A DNA stretch of 64,000 nt from Leguminivora glycinivorella (GCF_023078275.1 NC_062990.1:12415549-12479548), one strand, 5' to 3'. Positions 12,793-24,830 are shown, counted from the stretch's first letter. Translations and numbers: made by a program. The notes: generated by a model from the letters alone, not told the origin.

Positions 12793-13739
12793 TGTGAAGC
12801 CATTTACATGTCACAATAATTTTGTTGTTTTATAGTTAAGCTATGACCTGTCCAGGATACAATGAGCTAGTGTGTGTAAGTGGATCTACAATTAAAGTAC
12901 GTGACCGTGTCTACGATTTGTTTTATCCAAAGGAGAGTAATAATAATAAACTAGGTTGGAACTATTAGGAACCCTTGCTACAACCCTTTAGCTTCAAAGG
13001 GCATCACATGCGCGTTGCCGACTGCGTAAATTAACTGTCCATGTGTTGATACCTTCATGAAATGAATTACTTCAGATTAAAAACAATTAAGAAATTGAAA
13101 AAAACAAAAGACAAATAGGTACATACCTAAGTATCTTAGTTTTTCCAGGGGTTATATAGTTTTATATGGGTTGTAGTTTGTCTCGTAGTCAACGTGTTTT
13201 TTTTTGTATTATGTATATTTATTTTACACCCAGTTGAGAGGAGGGGAGAAGGGTAATGACCCCCATGACCCCCCACACTGGATCCGCCCTAGGTTGCTTT
13301 CTTTTTACATGGTGATGTTACAGTCATCCCGTAAAGGATATGTAATATGCATGTTAGAGGCAGGAGTCATTGTTCTACCATGTGAAGAAGCGTGAAGTTG
13401 TGCACTCGTGCCACAGTGAACGATACAGGCCAGTCAATGACAGGAAATCAACAAAATATTCAGAGCAGCTTTTTTTAGCGTCAAACAAAGTTCAGCCGTC
13501 GGCAGCGGGCGAAAATAAGGAAGGCACGGTTGGTATACTCACACAAGTGCGCACAGCTATATTAAGATCCGTCTCACGCCAACAACAGCTTTAACAAGCT
13601 AAATACTAAAAATAATATCCTTGCAGTGACGAAACACAACCTACTTAAAACAATAACCGTTAAAACCGGTAAATTCAGAATACGGCACTATAAAACACTT
13701 TTTAAAATATAAACACTCAAGAGCGCTAGAAAATTCGAA
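12793..13739. other. Intergenic, no feature supported
   Basis: Short open frames at 13204-13395 and 13370-13594 (plus strand) have no recognisable domain and no clear splice context. I do not call them genes. The DNA becomes more GC-rich towards 13.5-14.0 kb, leading into the promoter-like cluster. Confidence 0.35.
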
Positions 13740-14000
13740 TTTAAATGCCAGCCGTTCCAAATTTGAAACGCGTGCGCGCGCCGTCGGAGCTAAAATGGAA
13801 CTGGTTTGACTCGAACTTCCTCTAAGCTTTCTGATTGGTCGAGAGGTACTGTGGGGTTTGAATGGACCAATGGGGTGATTTTTGGAGGTAGTGCGGCACC
13901 GCCTTCTATTGGCTCCGCGTGGGATCGCCATTTTTCAGTTTGTGAAACAATTGGAACTATTATTTGTAGGCGTATTCGGCCCATCCGCAGCAACGGTTTC
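13740..14000. promoter_or_regulatory. Promoter-like CpG/CCAAT-box cluster
   Basis: Four CCAAT-type boxes lie about 33-42 bp apart: ATTGG at 13834, CCAAT at 13867, ATTGG at 13908 and ATTGG at 13949. Nearby are a CG-rich stretch (ACGCGTGCGCGCGCCG, about 13768) and CGCCATTTTTC (13926), which resembles a YY1/Pho site. A GTAAGG that could serve as a splice donor follows at about 14010 on the plus strand. Such clusters mark housekeeping promoters. No coding exon of a recognisable gene is attached, so it may drive a non-coding first exon or an RNA. An old element promoter is the alternative. Confidence 0.4.
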
Positions 14001-14190
14001 AGAAATTGTGTAAGGTATTTTCGTGCGTCCTACTCAGGGTAATGGGGCACAGCTGACTTGATTAAATCATCCGATGCTGTAATAAATGGGTTTAAGTGAA
14101 TTTTACGTCGTTTTGGCAGTTTATGTGAGAGGAAATGGTGTTTCTGAATTTATGCTTTCTGTGAAATCGTGAAATGAACATCTGAAGCTT

Positions 14191-14554
14191 TATACAGGGT
14201 GTGTATTCCATACGGGCGAATATCTTAATGACTATTAGTATCGGATCTAAGGAGCCCAACTACATGATTTTTTTTTTTGAATAGATGAGATTTTTTTTTT
14301 CATACATAATAATTCAGCACGCAATGTATTATGTCCACATCAATTAGCGTACCTACCTAAACGTCATTACGACATGACTTTTATGTCATGTCAAATTAAT
14401 TGGATGGTGTACATTGCTGCTTGGCCAGATTTCAAAAATTAATTACTCTTAATTAATAACATTTTTTAACAAAATGATTACCCTATACGATTCGTACCAT
14501 CGGATACTATAACTGGGTACATTATTCGCCCGTATGGAATCCACACGCTGTATA
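14191..14554. mobile_element. TIR element (MITE) with TA target site
   Basis: The ends are inverted repeats TATACAGGGTGTGTATTCCA and TGGAATCCACACGCTGTATA, continuing inward through TACGGGCGAATA and TATTCGCCCGTA. The outermost TA on each side fits a Tc1/mariner-type target duplication, and CAGGGTGT ends are frequent among such elements. No transposase frame, so non-autonomous. Confidence 0.8.
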
Positions 14555-16087
14555 TGGAAATTTACCGTTTTATAGAATAAGAAATCAGAAGAGATGCATT
14601 TGCACGAAATATTCTATTCGAAAATAGGCTTTCTTTGTTTTCGTATGATTTTAATCGAACAATTATTATTTTAATAAATGAAATTAATTTTAAGTTTTTT
14701 TTTTAGAAAAAATACTGCTGAAATCTCCTTTCTCCTTAGAAATCCACCTATAAATACAAAATAAATATTAGGTACGTATAGTATAGTTTCAAATTTGGAC
14801 ATTTTTGGTGATTCTTCTCGCGAAAATGCCCACATACCTATTGTAGAGTCAGTTTTACCAAACTCATACATTACACTGAACTATAGAAAAATCGTAAATC
14901 TTTCTTAAACTAATTGTATTGAAAGCAGATAACAAGAGCATAACATTATTATCTCAAGATCAGTGGATTATACTATAGTTTAAAAAAACGACGTAACAAC
15001 CAATGTTGTCTATGCAAAAACCGGCATTTTTACATCACTATGCAAACTTAAAAAGGTCGTAAGAGCGGGGATTGTCTATGGAGGTGTAGCGTTTTAAAAA
15101 GAAAGAAGGCTATTGTCGATGGATAGAGGATAATGGTGGATTGGTCTATTGAAGTAGTGCTTGACTGCCGGCACTACTGATGGTGAAGTGCGAATTTTAA
15201 AAAGACGAGAGGGTTCCTTACATATTTAAATATGTATGACCTACTTTTATTTCACTTTCTTTTTTTTCTTTTTCTCAAATTTTGCTAAAATGTACTTGCT
15301 GAATAAAAAAATCCACGGTGCTATGAAAACGTATAGAAATTTGATTTAGTGACTGAAATTCATTTAGGTAAATATTTTTTGTTCCGTATTTAAATTTCGT
15401 AGAATGAAGAGATGTTGAGCTATTTATTCCGAACAGAAAGAAGAGAACGGAACGAGATAACATAAAAAGAAATCTAAGTACTAGACTAGGCTTACAATTA
15501 ATATAGGATACCCAATAAAAGAAACGGTAGAGTTGTTAGTAAATCATCTAATATTTCGACACGGCTAAAATAGAGATGTGGTAGAGATTTTTATTTATTC
15601 CTACTTTATTTTCTTTAAAAGAATTTTGTATAACCTTATTCATCCCTAAATCGGCACCCCTATATCTGTCATTAAAAACAAGATGTCTACCGCTAAACTC
15701 CACAAAAGCTCTCGAAAGCACAAAGGCCGGCAAATAAGCGTATAATCACCTATATTCAATGCTTTATACTCACTACCAACATAACAATGCCAATACTACC
15801 AACCTTACGCTCGTAACCATAAAGCACAATCCACTTTTTTTTCTTTTGAGTTGTCAGTTTTTTTTTAAAGGTGTTTTTTAATGTAAGAATAGACCGAAAT
15901 GAGCAAACAGACTGCCGCCTCTTTAATGTTTTATTTGTTTTTGGCTAGTTCAAGTTCCTTTTTAAATAGTGTGGCAAATATTTGAACATGTGGTTATTTG
16001 AGACACTCTTAATGAGTGCGTCTTAATTAAACTGTGCTTTGGAGAGTTCCGTGATCTGATTTTGGCTTTACCACAGAAAACAAGCCA
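14555..16087. other. Intergenic, no feature supported
   Basis: AT-rich DNA without recognisable coding or element structure. Several open frames of 60-66 codons on the minus strand are low-complexity and without domains. Confidence 0.4.
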
Positions 16088-16324
16088 CAAATGCGGCAGT
16101 CGGTTGGGCCCAAGATTTTTTTAATCTATAGAGGTTGTTTTCGAACTACTTCAATTTTTTATATAATAATACTGTTTTTTTAACTGTTTTGTAACAGTTA
16201 AAAAAACAATATTATTATATTTCAAAACTTAACAACAAGAACCACTTCTTTTTAAAATTGAAGTAGTTCGAAAACAACCTCTATAGATTTAAAAAATTTT
16301 GGGCCCGACCGACTGCCGCATTTG
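16088..16324. mobile_element. Fold-back MITE, long inverted arms
   Basis: The left arm CAAATGCGGCAGTCGGTTGG continues through CTATAGAGGTTGTTTTCGAA and is repeated in inverted form on the right (TTCGAAAACAACCTCTATAG ... CCGACCGACTGCCGCATTTG). Even the central AACTGTTTTGTAACAGTT is palindromic. The whole 237 bp can fold as one hairpin. No coding capacity. Confidence 0.88.
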
Positions 16325-16477
16325 ACAAATTGATAAACTATTATAGTGGTGTGAATAACATAAATTACTGTCATTTTATAGGGCGCGGATTCATTTTGGG
16401 GGTATTTTTTGTAGAATATAATATGTTACTAGCTTTTGCAATACTCTATACAAACTGCCGCCCCCCATTTTAGGGAA

Positions 16478-16640
16478 GTGACGTGGGTTAGAAAAGACAA
16501 ATAGTAATTGCCTATGTTCTCTCCATCCCTTTAACTATCTCCACTTAAAAAATCACGTCAATTCGTCGCTCCGTTTTGCCGTGAACGACGGACAAACAAA
16601 CAGACACACACACTTTCCCGTTTATAATATTAGTATGGAT
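16478..16640 (+). repeat. Dispersed lepidopteran retroelement-tail repeat
   Basis: The stretch ...CAATTCGTCGCTCCGTTTTG...GACGGACAAACAAACAGACA...CTTTCCCGTTTATAATATTAGTATGGA is an ending I recognise as widespread in moth genomes, from memory. No second copy lies in this window. No coding content. Class uncertain. Confidence 0.5.
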
Positions 16641-17261
16641 TTCGAAGTTACTAGTTGGTGGCACTAGCTTTAGCTATATTATATCCCTGTCAGAGATGTT
16701 AAAAAATAGGTAGTGCAATGTATTTAAATACAAAATGCAAATACTTTGGTTTTTTACCTAAAAATTACCATACAAATGGCCAATTTTTATACCTATTATA
16801 CAGTCAGGTTTTATAATTATTTTTACCTAAATTATATTTTATTCTCGCTAGATCCCAGATAGGTGAGAAAAGATCCGATATCGGATCTAAGATGTAAGAA
16901 ACAAGTCAAAGTCAAAAATCAAAGACTGCGTCTTTAATGTAGGTTATGTATAATTATCGGTCCTACATACCTACCGGATAATGGGAAAACGAACTAACTT
17001 GAAAAAATCTACCTTTTGACAGATCGCAACCAAATCCAGATAAAATGTATAACCTGTTTATAAAAAAATCTTCAAACATTCATTCACAACAACCGACCAT
17101 CATAAATATAACTCAATGAACAGACATCATTCACATCTTTAGACCATTAGTCAGCACATTGTTAGCGCCCCCCGTTTAATAGGGTACCAATTTGTTAACC
17201 CCTGCCGTCCTAGCCGAAATGACAACCGTTGACGCTAGACTCCGATCGAAACACAGTCTGG

Positions 17262-17530
17262 CTCTGTCGCGCCAATACCAAAGAGGATCGAGTATTAGAT
17301 CGAGCGTTACTGTCGAAGTAAAATGTGTAATTACAGTGCATAGACTGCCATCTCTTGACACAGGCTTAAAACTTTTGAACCTCAGTTTTGACAATTTGGC
17401 CCATATTCTTAGCTTGATATGTTTTAAAATGTCAAATATAAGTATTAGCGCCGTCTAGCTGAGCGTACCCCAAAGGTGTAATGCCATCTAGGCCACCGTA
17501 CCTTTTTCCGTATGGTACTGAGGTACGTTT
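17262..17530 (+). repeat. Repeat family R, uninterrupted copy
   Basis: The block from CCAAAGAGGATCGAGTATTA to ACTGAGGTACGTTTTTTT matches 53020-53147 plus 53665-53790, where it is split by an inserted element. This copy therefore gives the empty-site sequence for that insertion. The family has no reading frame or visible terminal repeats. Confidence 0.8.
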
Positions 17531-18308
17531 TTTTCTTAGACTTTATCTGTCTTTACGGAGTTATATATCTTTGCCAATACGGAAGAGTCGTAGAGATAGC
17601 TAGCTAAGCTAACGATATTATCGTTAGTGTTTGTGCATTTGGCTATACCGTGTTAGGTCAGAAATTATTTCACTATAAGAACTAAGGAAATTAGAAGTTG
17701 AACTTACTTGCTTTACGATTGAGGTGTGTTTTGAATGAATTACTTTCATACAGTTTGTGTGAGGCTTTTAAAGTAATAAGTTGGGTATATTTGATAGGAA
17801 TTCCTGGAACCGGACCGGATTTTCGATTTTGGTCCTCTGCAATTCCGGTATTGCACGCAATATCGTGAAAAGTTGGTACACTTGAGCCCTGGTTGGTCAT
17901 ACAAATTGACCAAGTGAGGGGGGGGATCCAGTACGAAGCTGGATCTGATCGAAAACCTATCTTGGGTTAGACTTGAACTAACGGCCTATAGATTGACAGA
18001 GTGCTGGACCAGGGATCTAAAGTCTAAAAATTTTAAAATCTCACCCTGATTTGTTAGACCTGTACCCCAAAAGCATAAAATTGTTGTAGTAATTCACCGA
18101 ATCGCATTTCACCGTGAATGAAAAAGATATCACTAGATTTTTTTACTTGACGCACTTTTTCGTGTAGCTTTTGACATTAGTAGAATTAAATTGTAGTATT
18201 ACATTTTTTGTATAGTATGTTACCGTAGACGCATTTCGCCGTGATCGACTTTTTCGCGTAGCTTTTGACATTAGTATAATTAAATTGTAGAATTATAGTT
18301 ATTTGTTA

Positions 18309-20056
18309 TACAAGGGGGCAAAGTTGTATTTTAACGCCGAGTGTGGCATTGAAAAACGAGCAAGTGAAAGGATTCTATAATTGAACCACGAGCGAAGCGA
18401 GTGGTTCGAAAATAGAATCCTGAACTTGCGAGTTTTTTAACACACGAGAAGTAAAATACATTTGCACCCGAGTATTTTAACGCCGAGTGTGGAATTGAAA
18501 AACGAGCGAGTGGGTCATTCCATTGTGACGGGTGGGATATTTATACTCTTTTTTGCCTACATTTTGCTTTATTTCTGCCAAACGGCAACAATTAGCGTAT
18601 TAAATATGACATTATCAATTACTTGAATAATCAATGCGTACTGTACCATCAAAAAAATCAATATGAAAATGTCATTATTATTATGAGAAATTGATGGTAT
18701 AAGAAGTGTGACGGGTGGGACTTCAAAGTGCCTCTCCTCTCCGACTTGACTTACACAATTCGCAATTGGTAAGAAACTACGAAACTTTTGTTAAACAACC
18801 ATTTTTTATTTAATTCCTGATATTATATAGATTAGGTACTAGTATAATTTACGCAAATAACTCGTAAAACAAAAATAATTTTGCTTCTCAATGCTTGTGA
18901 CGGGTGGGACAGCGCTTTGTGACGGGTGGGACGAGTAACATTTGAGTATACAAATATATGAAAAATATAAAGACATTTCGTTTGTATTTACTTTAAATCA
19001 GCTCTTTTATTAATTATTTAATGTTACAAGTAATAATTTCAGTAGTTTTCTTAGAGCATTAAACCAAAAAAAATATTTTTTCAACTTGAATTTTTAAAGG
19101 TTCAGAAAATTGTCAAACCTTGTCAAACAGTCTATTACCACATACTTTTATCAGTGGGTCAGAAATAATGTCAAAAATTTTACCAGTTTTAATGAAAAAG
19201 ACTTCTTCCTGACTCATAGGCCTCATTGCATTCATTGTGTTCTAAAAAGTAATACCACAACCGAATTAAACAATATTAGACATATAATTTGCTTTAATAT
19301 AACCCAGTTAGGTTTAACTAAACTTAAAAGAAGGATTTTATACTCATTAACTCAAGTTTTATCAGATAACCCATTTTGCTCACCCGTCACTGTGACGGGT
19401 GGGACCTACTTTGAAAAGCGTTAAAAGTATACTTTTATTCACAAAAGCAACGCGTTTTTAGCTAAAATAACCAACCTCAACCTAATTGTTACTTTCACAA
19501 AGTAAGACATCAAGAGTTTAGATACTTTTAGGGTAAACAAGAAAAAACTTTGTTTTATTGTGACGGGCGGGACGTGAGTTACGCATTGTGTAGACGCCCA
19601 ATAAATCCTAACCATGAAACTTAATTTAAATTTACTTGCCACTGGTTTAAACAGCTTTAAATATATTTTCTTTTACACATATCACTTTCTCCATAATGTT
19701 TATTAAAAGCGCGAAATAGCGCTGCCAACTTAGGGTATATATATGCCACCTTAGACAACTGGTGCTAGGGGTACGTTTGGACACATATAAAATGCAAAAA
19801 AATGTCATAAAAAGGAAAAACTCATTGATTCATAAAATTAGGCATAATGTTCTATTCTCTAGATGTAGATTTAAATGTAAATTAAGTTATTTAATTTTTA
19901 TGCCTGTGGTGTCGGTTTCGCTGGAATGACCCAGCAGCTAATTTGACTTTATTCAAGGTCCAATTACTTTACCCACTAGTGGATAAAATGCGTTTTTACC
20001 CGCTGGTATTAAAGAACAAAACACGTGTTTCCGAGCTAGTGAGGGGAAAATTTTTT
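18309..20056 (-). repeat. Repeat family A, copy 3, inverted and interrupted
   Basis: 18309-18511 and 19933-20056 are the two ends of a family A copy in the opposite orientation to 12366-12792. Between them sits a 1.4-kb element. The middle of the family A sequence, from the AACGAGCGAGTG point to GCAGCTAATTTG, is missing. The insertion was therefore accompanied or followed by deletion, or family A was already shortened. The right end of the left piece also repeats a block (AACGCCGAGTGTGG twice). Confidence 0.75.
18512..19932. mobile_element. Unclassified element with 11-bp TIRs and six internal GTGACGGGTGGGAC motifs
   Basis: It is bounded by GGGTCATTCCA and TGGAATGACCC, a perfect 11-bp inverted pair. 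The 14-mer GTGACGGGTGGGAC, or a one-base variant, occurs six times in the same orientation: about 18526, 18709, 18898, 18920, 19392 and 19559. An open frame at 19110-19424 (104 codons) has no recognisable domain and ends inside one of the motifs. I cannot assign a superfamily, and no clear target duplication is visible. Confidence 0.65.
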
Positions 20057-20674
20057 TGTGTAGTATGTTACCGTAGACGCATTTCGCCGCGATCGATGTT
20101 TGTTTGGGACTCTAATTAAATTGATACGTTAATTTACGTTTAATACGTTTTCTGTTGTGTTTTAGTTTAAGTAGTAACAAAGCAGATTTGTATTAGTTTA
20201 AGAAGATAATTATTTTTCTTTTAAGGAGTAATAAAGCAGCTTTGTGTCTTAGATCATTTGTTTTGCTTTCTTTAACGCCAAGTATCCGAAATTAAGAATT
20301 ACACCCAAGTCTACAGAATCATCAATCTACTCAATCTTCATACTGTTGCGTTGAATCACGTCGCCAATACAATACCTACACGATCGAGGTGAAATGCGAC
20401 TAAAGTAATTAACGATTGAGTCATAACGCGAAAGTTAAATGCACGGTCGAGGTGAAATGCGACTAAAACTAATAACGACTAAAATAATAAACGATTGAGT
20501 CACAACGCGATATTTAAATGCACGATCGAGGTGAAATGCGACTAAAACTTACAGCCACTTGAAAAAAAAACTATTAAGACACAATGCGAAAATTAAATAT
20601 GAGATCGAGGTGAAATGCGATTCGGTGAATTACTACAACAATTTTATGCTTTTGGGGTACAGGTCTAACAAATC

Positions 20675-21759
20675 CTCACCCTGGACAGAAATTTTACAGT
20701 TTTAAATTTATTCAAGCTAATTTTATACTGATTATTATTTTATAACCAGGCAACCACCCAAATTCAACCAAAAAGCATTACAACGTTACAAGATTATCTT
20801 CAGATATTAATTTATTGTGATTTCCCCCGATGAGACGCGACGCGGCCCTATCGCGCTCATCTGATAAGCGCGTAAAAAAGTAATGGTGCTCTATGGTCAT
20901 AAACTCCAGAGTAAATCGTCTTATTTGTCTCTGGTCGTGTTATTTGTTTGTGATTGGGATTCTTGGGATGTGTAAGTAATTGCACGAAATAAAGCACCAC
21001 ATAATTAGAAGAAAAATATGGACAGTAGTTATTTCTAAACACAATTTCTATTTAATTAGTCAAAAAGAAAGATATAAAGTAAATGAATTGACCGTGACGT
21101 CACTCCTCAGTATTTCATAGTAATTCCATATTAGCAAATCGTTTCGCCTATTCTAGCCTAAAAGTGACGTCACAAGCCCAGAACTTTAATGCCCTGTATT
21201 TTTGTATTTTTTCATTAATTAGATAAAGCGGAAAATTATGTGTTCAGTATTTTTAGACGATCTAAGTAACTGACGGATTAAACAGAATTCCATTTGTTTA
21301 ATGTAGTCGTCATTCTAATTGTAGAAGGTCAACCAAATCTTGGCACTAAAAATGGCGCGAAATTCAAATTTTCTATGGGAATGGGTGAACCTTCGGTCCT
21401 ACATTTTCAATGAAGTTTTAAGTGTTATTATATAGCTGGTCGATGATTCCGTCAACGTTTAGGATTAGTTTATTATTTACTTACGTAAGTAGGTATGTAT
21501 TTTATGCATTGCACAGTGCCTTAGTGTCTCACTGTAATACTGTGTAATTTGTTTTGAAATAAAATAAAATAAAAAAAATTATAGTACTACCATACTACTA
21601 TGTAAGCCGATTCGACTTTTTAATTTTGAATTTCGACACTCCAAATTCATATGTAAGAGGCAAAAGGCTTGGCAGTTAGCACCTCTCTCATTTTCAATGT
21701 TATTAGTAGAAATTAAAATCTTATACTTTTAAACGAGCAATTCTTGTATATTTATTTAT
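20675..21759. other. Intergenic; one MITE fragment
   Basis: No gene supported. The stretch 21062-21180 (AAAGATATAAAGTAAATGAA through ATTTCATAGTAATTCCAT) is the inverted interior of the MITE at 56296-56466, so a decayed copy of that family sits here. The rest is AT-rich without visible structure. Confidence 0.5.
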
Positions 21760-22140
21760 TTATTTATACCGACAATCTCGGAAACCGCTCTAACGATTTC
21801 GCTGAAATTTGTTATGTGGGGGTTTTCGGGGGTGAAAAATCGATCTAGCGTGGCCTTAGATCCCGGAAAACGCGAATTTTCGAGTTTTCATGAGTTTTTC
21901 TTTCGCGTTAGTAAACGTAAAATATGGTCGTTAATTTCGCCGCGCGCGCATCGATTCCGCTTAGCTCAGTCGCACGAGGTCGGTCTAATGTACGCAGATA
22001 GATCGTAGGTGTCAGGGTTTCGAATCCCGACCAGAAATTAAGTTTTTGTTTTTTGTCTTTTTTTTTTGTTTTTGTATTTATAAGAGTTTTTTTAGCTTTT
22101 TATTAAAATAGAACCGAGCGAAGCTCGGTCGCCCAGATAT
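21760..22140 (+). repeat. SINE-like repeat with B-box and GAGCGAAGCTCGGTCG end
   Basis: The right end ACCGAGCGAAGCTCGGTCGC is a short palindrome I know from many insect short interspersed repeats. A B-box-like GGGTTTCGAATCCCGACC lies at about 22015, preceded by CTTAGCTCAGTCG, an A-box-like stretch. Left part: CCGACAATCTCGGAAACCGC. An open frame at 21814-22008 is a by-product. There is no second copy in the window, so the boundaries are approximate. Confidence 0.6.
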
Positions 22141-22762
22141 TGCATATTAATAAAGGTAACATTTTACTAGACGAAATACATGAACCGAAAGCAAAATTCA
22201 AAAATTGACCCTCTTATCCGATTTTTACCCAACCTCCAAAGTAGAATAGCCTATCAATTCACTTGTTTTCATTACAAAATATCTGTGGCAATTGTCAACA
22301 TTTCAAGTTTATGAAAACTTACAAAATACCCTATAGCCGGGTATTTTTATTTCGAGTTTGGACCCGTGACGAACTGCGGTGTCGGGTGACCGTGCGGTGG
22401 GCCCGTCGTCACACGGTACGACTTAGGGAAAGTACAGGCCTTCGGGTCTGACCATCCAAAGGTAAATATGCGAGCCAAATGCAACAACTTTGACTATATG
22501 AGGCTTGAAATTTCGAAGAAAGCAAATGTCAGGAAACGAAACGCTAAAATTTTTAGAGAAGTGAAAAAAGCCTTTGCCTTTGGCTAGTCTGTGGCCAAGA
22601 GTAAGCCCATTTAAAAAAATGTTCGATCATTAAAATACTCGTACCTACCTACGTCAAATACTTATTAGCTCTATTGGCTTGAGACGATAAGGAACGGATA
22701 TTTCAGAGTTTAAAGTAAAAGTTTTCAAAATAGGTACATCCTCCTTGACTTGATTTAAAGTA

Positions 22763-23054
22763 CAGTCAACCAATTGGAATCCTAGGCCACTTTAGAACTG
22801 TGACGTTATAAATCATATTGTAATGTCATGGTGACGTTATAAATCAGATTGTATAGGTGAAAAACTTAAGAAAGTCACCTGTTGTATGTGTGAGTGACGT
22901 GTTCGAATAGGCGTTTGTTTTGTTTGTGTAAATATGTTTTCTCTATTCGAACACGTCACTCACACATACAACAGGTGACTTTCTTTTGAAATCTCTTACT
23001 GCTTGTCATTTCGACAAAGTTGTAGCGTGGCCTAGGGTTCCAATTGGTTGACTA
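22763..23054. mobile_element. MITE with 28-bp TIRs and TA target site
   Basis: The ends CAGTCAACCAATTGGAATCC and the inverted GGTTCCAATTGGTTGACTA pair over about 28 bp into CTAGGCCAC. TA flanks both ends. An internal inverted repeat (AAGTCACCTGTTGTATGTGT with its complement at about 22960-22985) makes a second stem. No reading frame. Tc1/mariner-type is likely from the TA target. Confidence 0.85.
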
Positions 23055-23299
23055 TACAGTATACAGTCTATACTATACCTATATATTCTACTTCGAATAT
23101 ACGACTATCTCTCCCTTCTCCCACCAAACCACTTTGTAACAGCCCATGACTGTACTTCATCCCACCCGTACATATCAAGATTTACTCGAAAAGAGTTTAT
23201 TGAATGTGTTACAAGCCCCAAGAATCCCGGGAATCCAGATAACGACACCAGATCCCAGTTTACAATCGAAAAGACCATATCCATCGTTTAATCTGACGA

Positions 23300-23460
23300 C
23301 CAGCGTGCGTAGCCGAAAGCAAAACGCTCACGAAACGAAACGCTCGTAGATATCTATCTCTATCGCTCTTGCGTATTGGCGCGACAAAGCCAGACTGCCT
23401 TTCTCGGCGTTTCGTTTTCGTTTCGCGTCGCAGAAATGCCATTCGGCTACGGAACCAGGA
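23300..23460. mobile_element. MITE, inverted CGTAGCCGAAAGC ends
   Basis: GCGTAGCCGAAAGCAAAACG and ACGAAACGAAACGC on the left pair with GCGTTTCGTTTTCGTTTCGC and ATTCGGCTACG on the right. No coding content. A diverged half-copy of the interior (CTCCATCGCTCTTTCGTATT) follows at about 23510-23560, so two copies may be adjacent. Confidence 0.65.
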
Positions 23461-23689
23461 TATGTAGCCAAATGAACAAACAATTACGAATCTTACGATA
23501 ACATCTAGCTCCATCGCTCTTTCGTATTCAGCGCGACAGAGTCATCGCTTACGATCGGTTTGTCAACGAATTGTCATTTCATCTATGCCGGCATAGTATG
23601 TACATCAACTAATTGGAACATCACCATGCTTACTACAATGATGTTTAACGTCAAACATCATTTTCCAATTGAAATTCTGCTCAGTCCCA

Positions 23690-24000
23690 GTTTTCGGTAA
23701 AGGAAAACATCGTCACGAAACCGGACTAATTCGAATAAGGCCTAGCTAGTTACCCTAATACTTACCCTTCGGGTTAGAAGCTCAGAGGCAGTCGCTTTCG
23801 TAAAACTAGTGTACTATAAACTGAAATATTACACACACAGACTAGTCCACCATACACCATAGATTTGGCGTATTTGCATCCCACACTGACACTAGTGTAC
23901 TACGCCAAATCTTGGGATTAGTTGTCAAAAGCGGGCCCCAGGCTCTGATGAGCCGAGGCGAATGACGTGAAAATGCAAGGAGAATGGTGATGAATAAGTT
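23690..24000 (+). mobile_element. SINE family 2, 3' fragment, interrupted
   Basis: TTTTCGGTAAAGGAAAACAT through AAACCGGACTAATTCGAATA, GGCAGTCGCTTTCGTAAAAC and ATGAGCCGAGGCGAATG match the body of the complete SINE at 56655-56956. The tRNA-like head is missing. About 90 bp of unrelated sequence at 23812-23905, flanked by ACTAGTGTACTA-type blocks, interrupts it. Confidence 0.7.
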
Positions 24001-24449
24001 AGTTATGGTATATTTTGGTTAAGTGAAAATGTTTGCCTGTTTGGTTACATTGAAACCGTGTACATTGTATTGCACGTTGGGCTTCACGAGGATAGACGGA
24101 CGGACCCACCGCGCTGTTATCTGACACCGTCACTTCGTCACGCGCCCAAACTCAAATAAAATCGAAATCTACGAGCTAACTACAGGTTATTATTAAAGCG
24201 TTATAAAATGACACAACAATTTAAAACTATAATTTTCGTTACAATGTTAGTATGTTATGTTTATGTAGGCACGTAGGTGAGTTATGTAAAAAGTAAATAA
24301 AAGTGTTGCTTTTAGTAGCTTTATTTACCAGGTGTCCTCTTTATTTTACTTGATAATAGAGTCCATTGAAAAATTTTGAGCAACTGAGTGGCTAGAACAA
24401 CTTCACTTGGATTCCTCCTAATAAAGAGGAAAAGTGCCACTTTATTATT

Positions 24450-24830
24450 ATTATTTTTTTATTATTTATTTAATAAAACATCTTACATAGAAACTTAAAT
24501 GTAAATACAATGTCCCCCAAAACTGTTTACACAGTTTGACTGTGGGATCTGGGTGAGTCTAAAGGTACATAATTATAATTAGTTGTCATGGTAATGAATA
24601 CAGATCTACATAAGTATATTGCCAAAGATGGTTAGGTAGTTCACAAATAAATGAAGCATCTAAATTTTGTCTAGGTAGTGTTTGAACAAAGCCCTCTTAA
24701 ATCTATTTTTGTTTTTCTCCGTTCTAATAGCCACAGGCAAAGAGTTGAGTAAATAAATTATCCCTTCAAGCGGGAAAGAAAACCCCTTTCCAAAATGGTG
24801 ATGGGAAAACGAAAATCACCTATGATGCTT
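24450..24830 (-). pseudogene. LINE (CR1/Jockey-like) reverse transcriptase C-terminus plus 3' UTR
   Basis: On the minus strand, the frame ending at a TAG (24662-24660) reads a C-terminal tail containing LLNSLPVAIRTEKNKNRFKR and ending FKHYLDKI. This Leu-Pro-x-x-Ile...Phe-Lys pattern ends the ORF2 proteins of many CR1- and Jockey-type LINEs. About 55 codons upstream remain open. The downstream bases to about 24450 form an AT-rich 3' UTR with an (ATT)n-like tail. The copy is heavily 5'-truncated and non-functional. Confidence 0.7.

Larger units (their letters stand above)
18049..20674. mobile_element. TIR transposon with subterminal repeat arrays, host of a three-level nest
   Basis: The ends are about 65-bp inverted repeats starting GATTTGTTAGACCTGTACCC and continuing through AAAAGCATAAAATTGTTGTA to the CGCATTTCAC motif. 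Subterminal copies of GATCGAGGTGAAATGCGA occur at about 20388, 20443, 20521 and 20603, with diverged inverted forms near 18105, 18225 and 20079. Such arrays usually bind transposase. No transposase survives. Inside it lies repeat family A (18309-20056), itself split by the element at 18512-19932. Target duplication not resolved. Confidence 0.75.

Noticed and set aside
13370..13594. 74-codon open frame near the promoter-like island
   Set aside because: No domain and no convincing initiation or splice signals. It overlaps another open frame in a different phase.
19110..19424. 104-codon open frame in the GTGACGGGTGGGAC element
   Set aside because: No recognisable domain, low-complexity composition, runs through a repeated motif. 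It might be a transposase remnant but nothing shows that.
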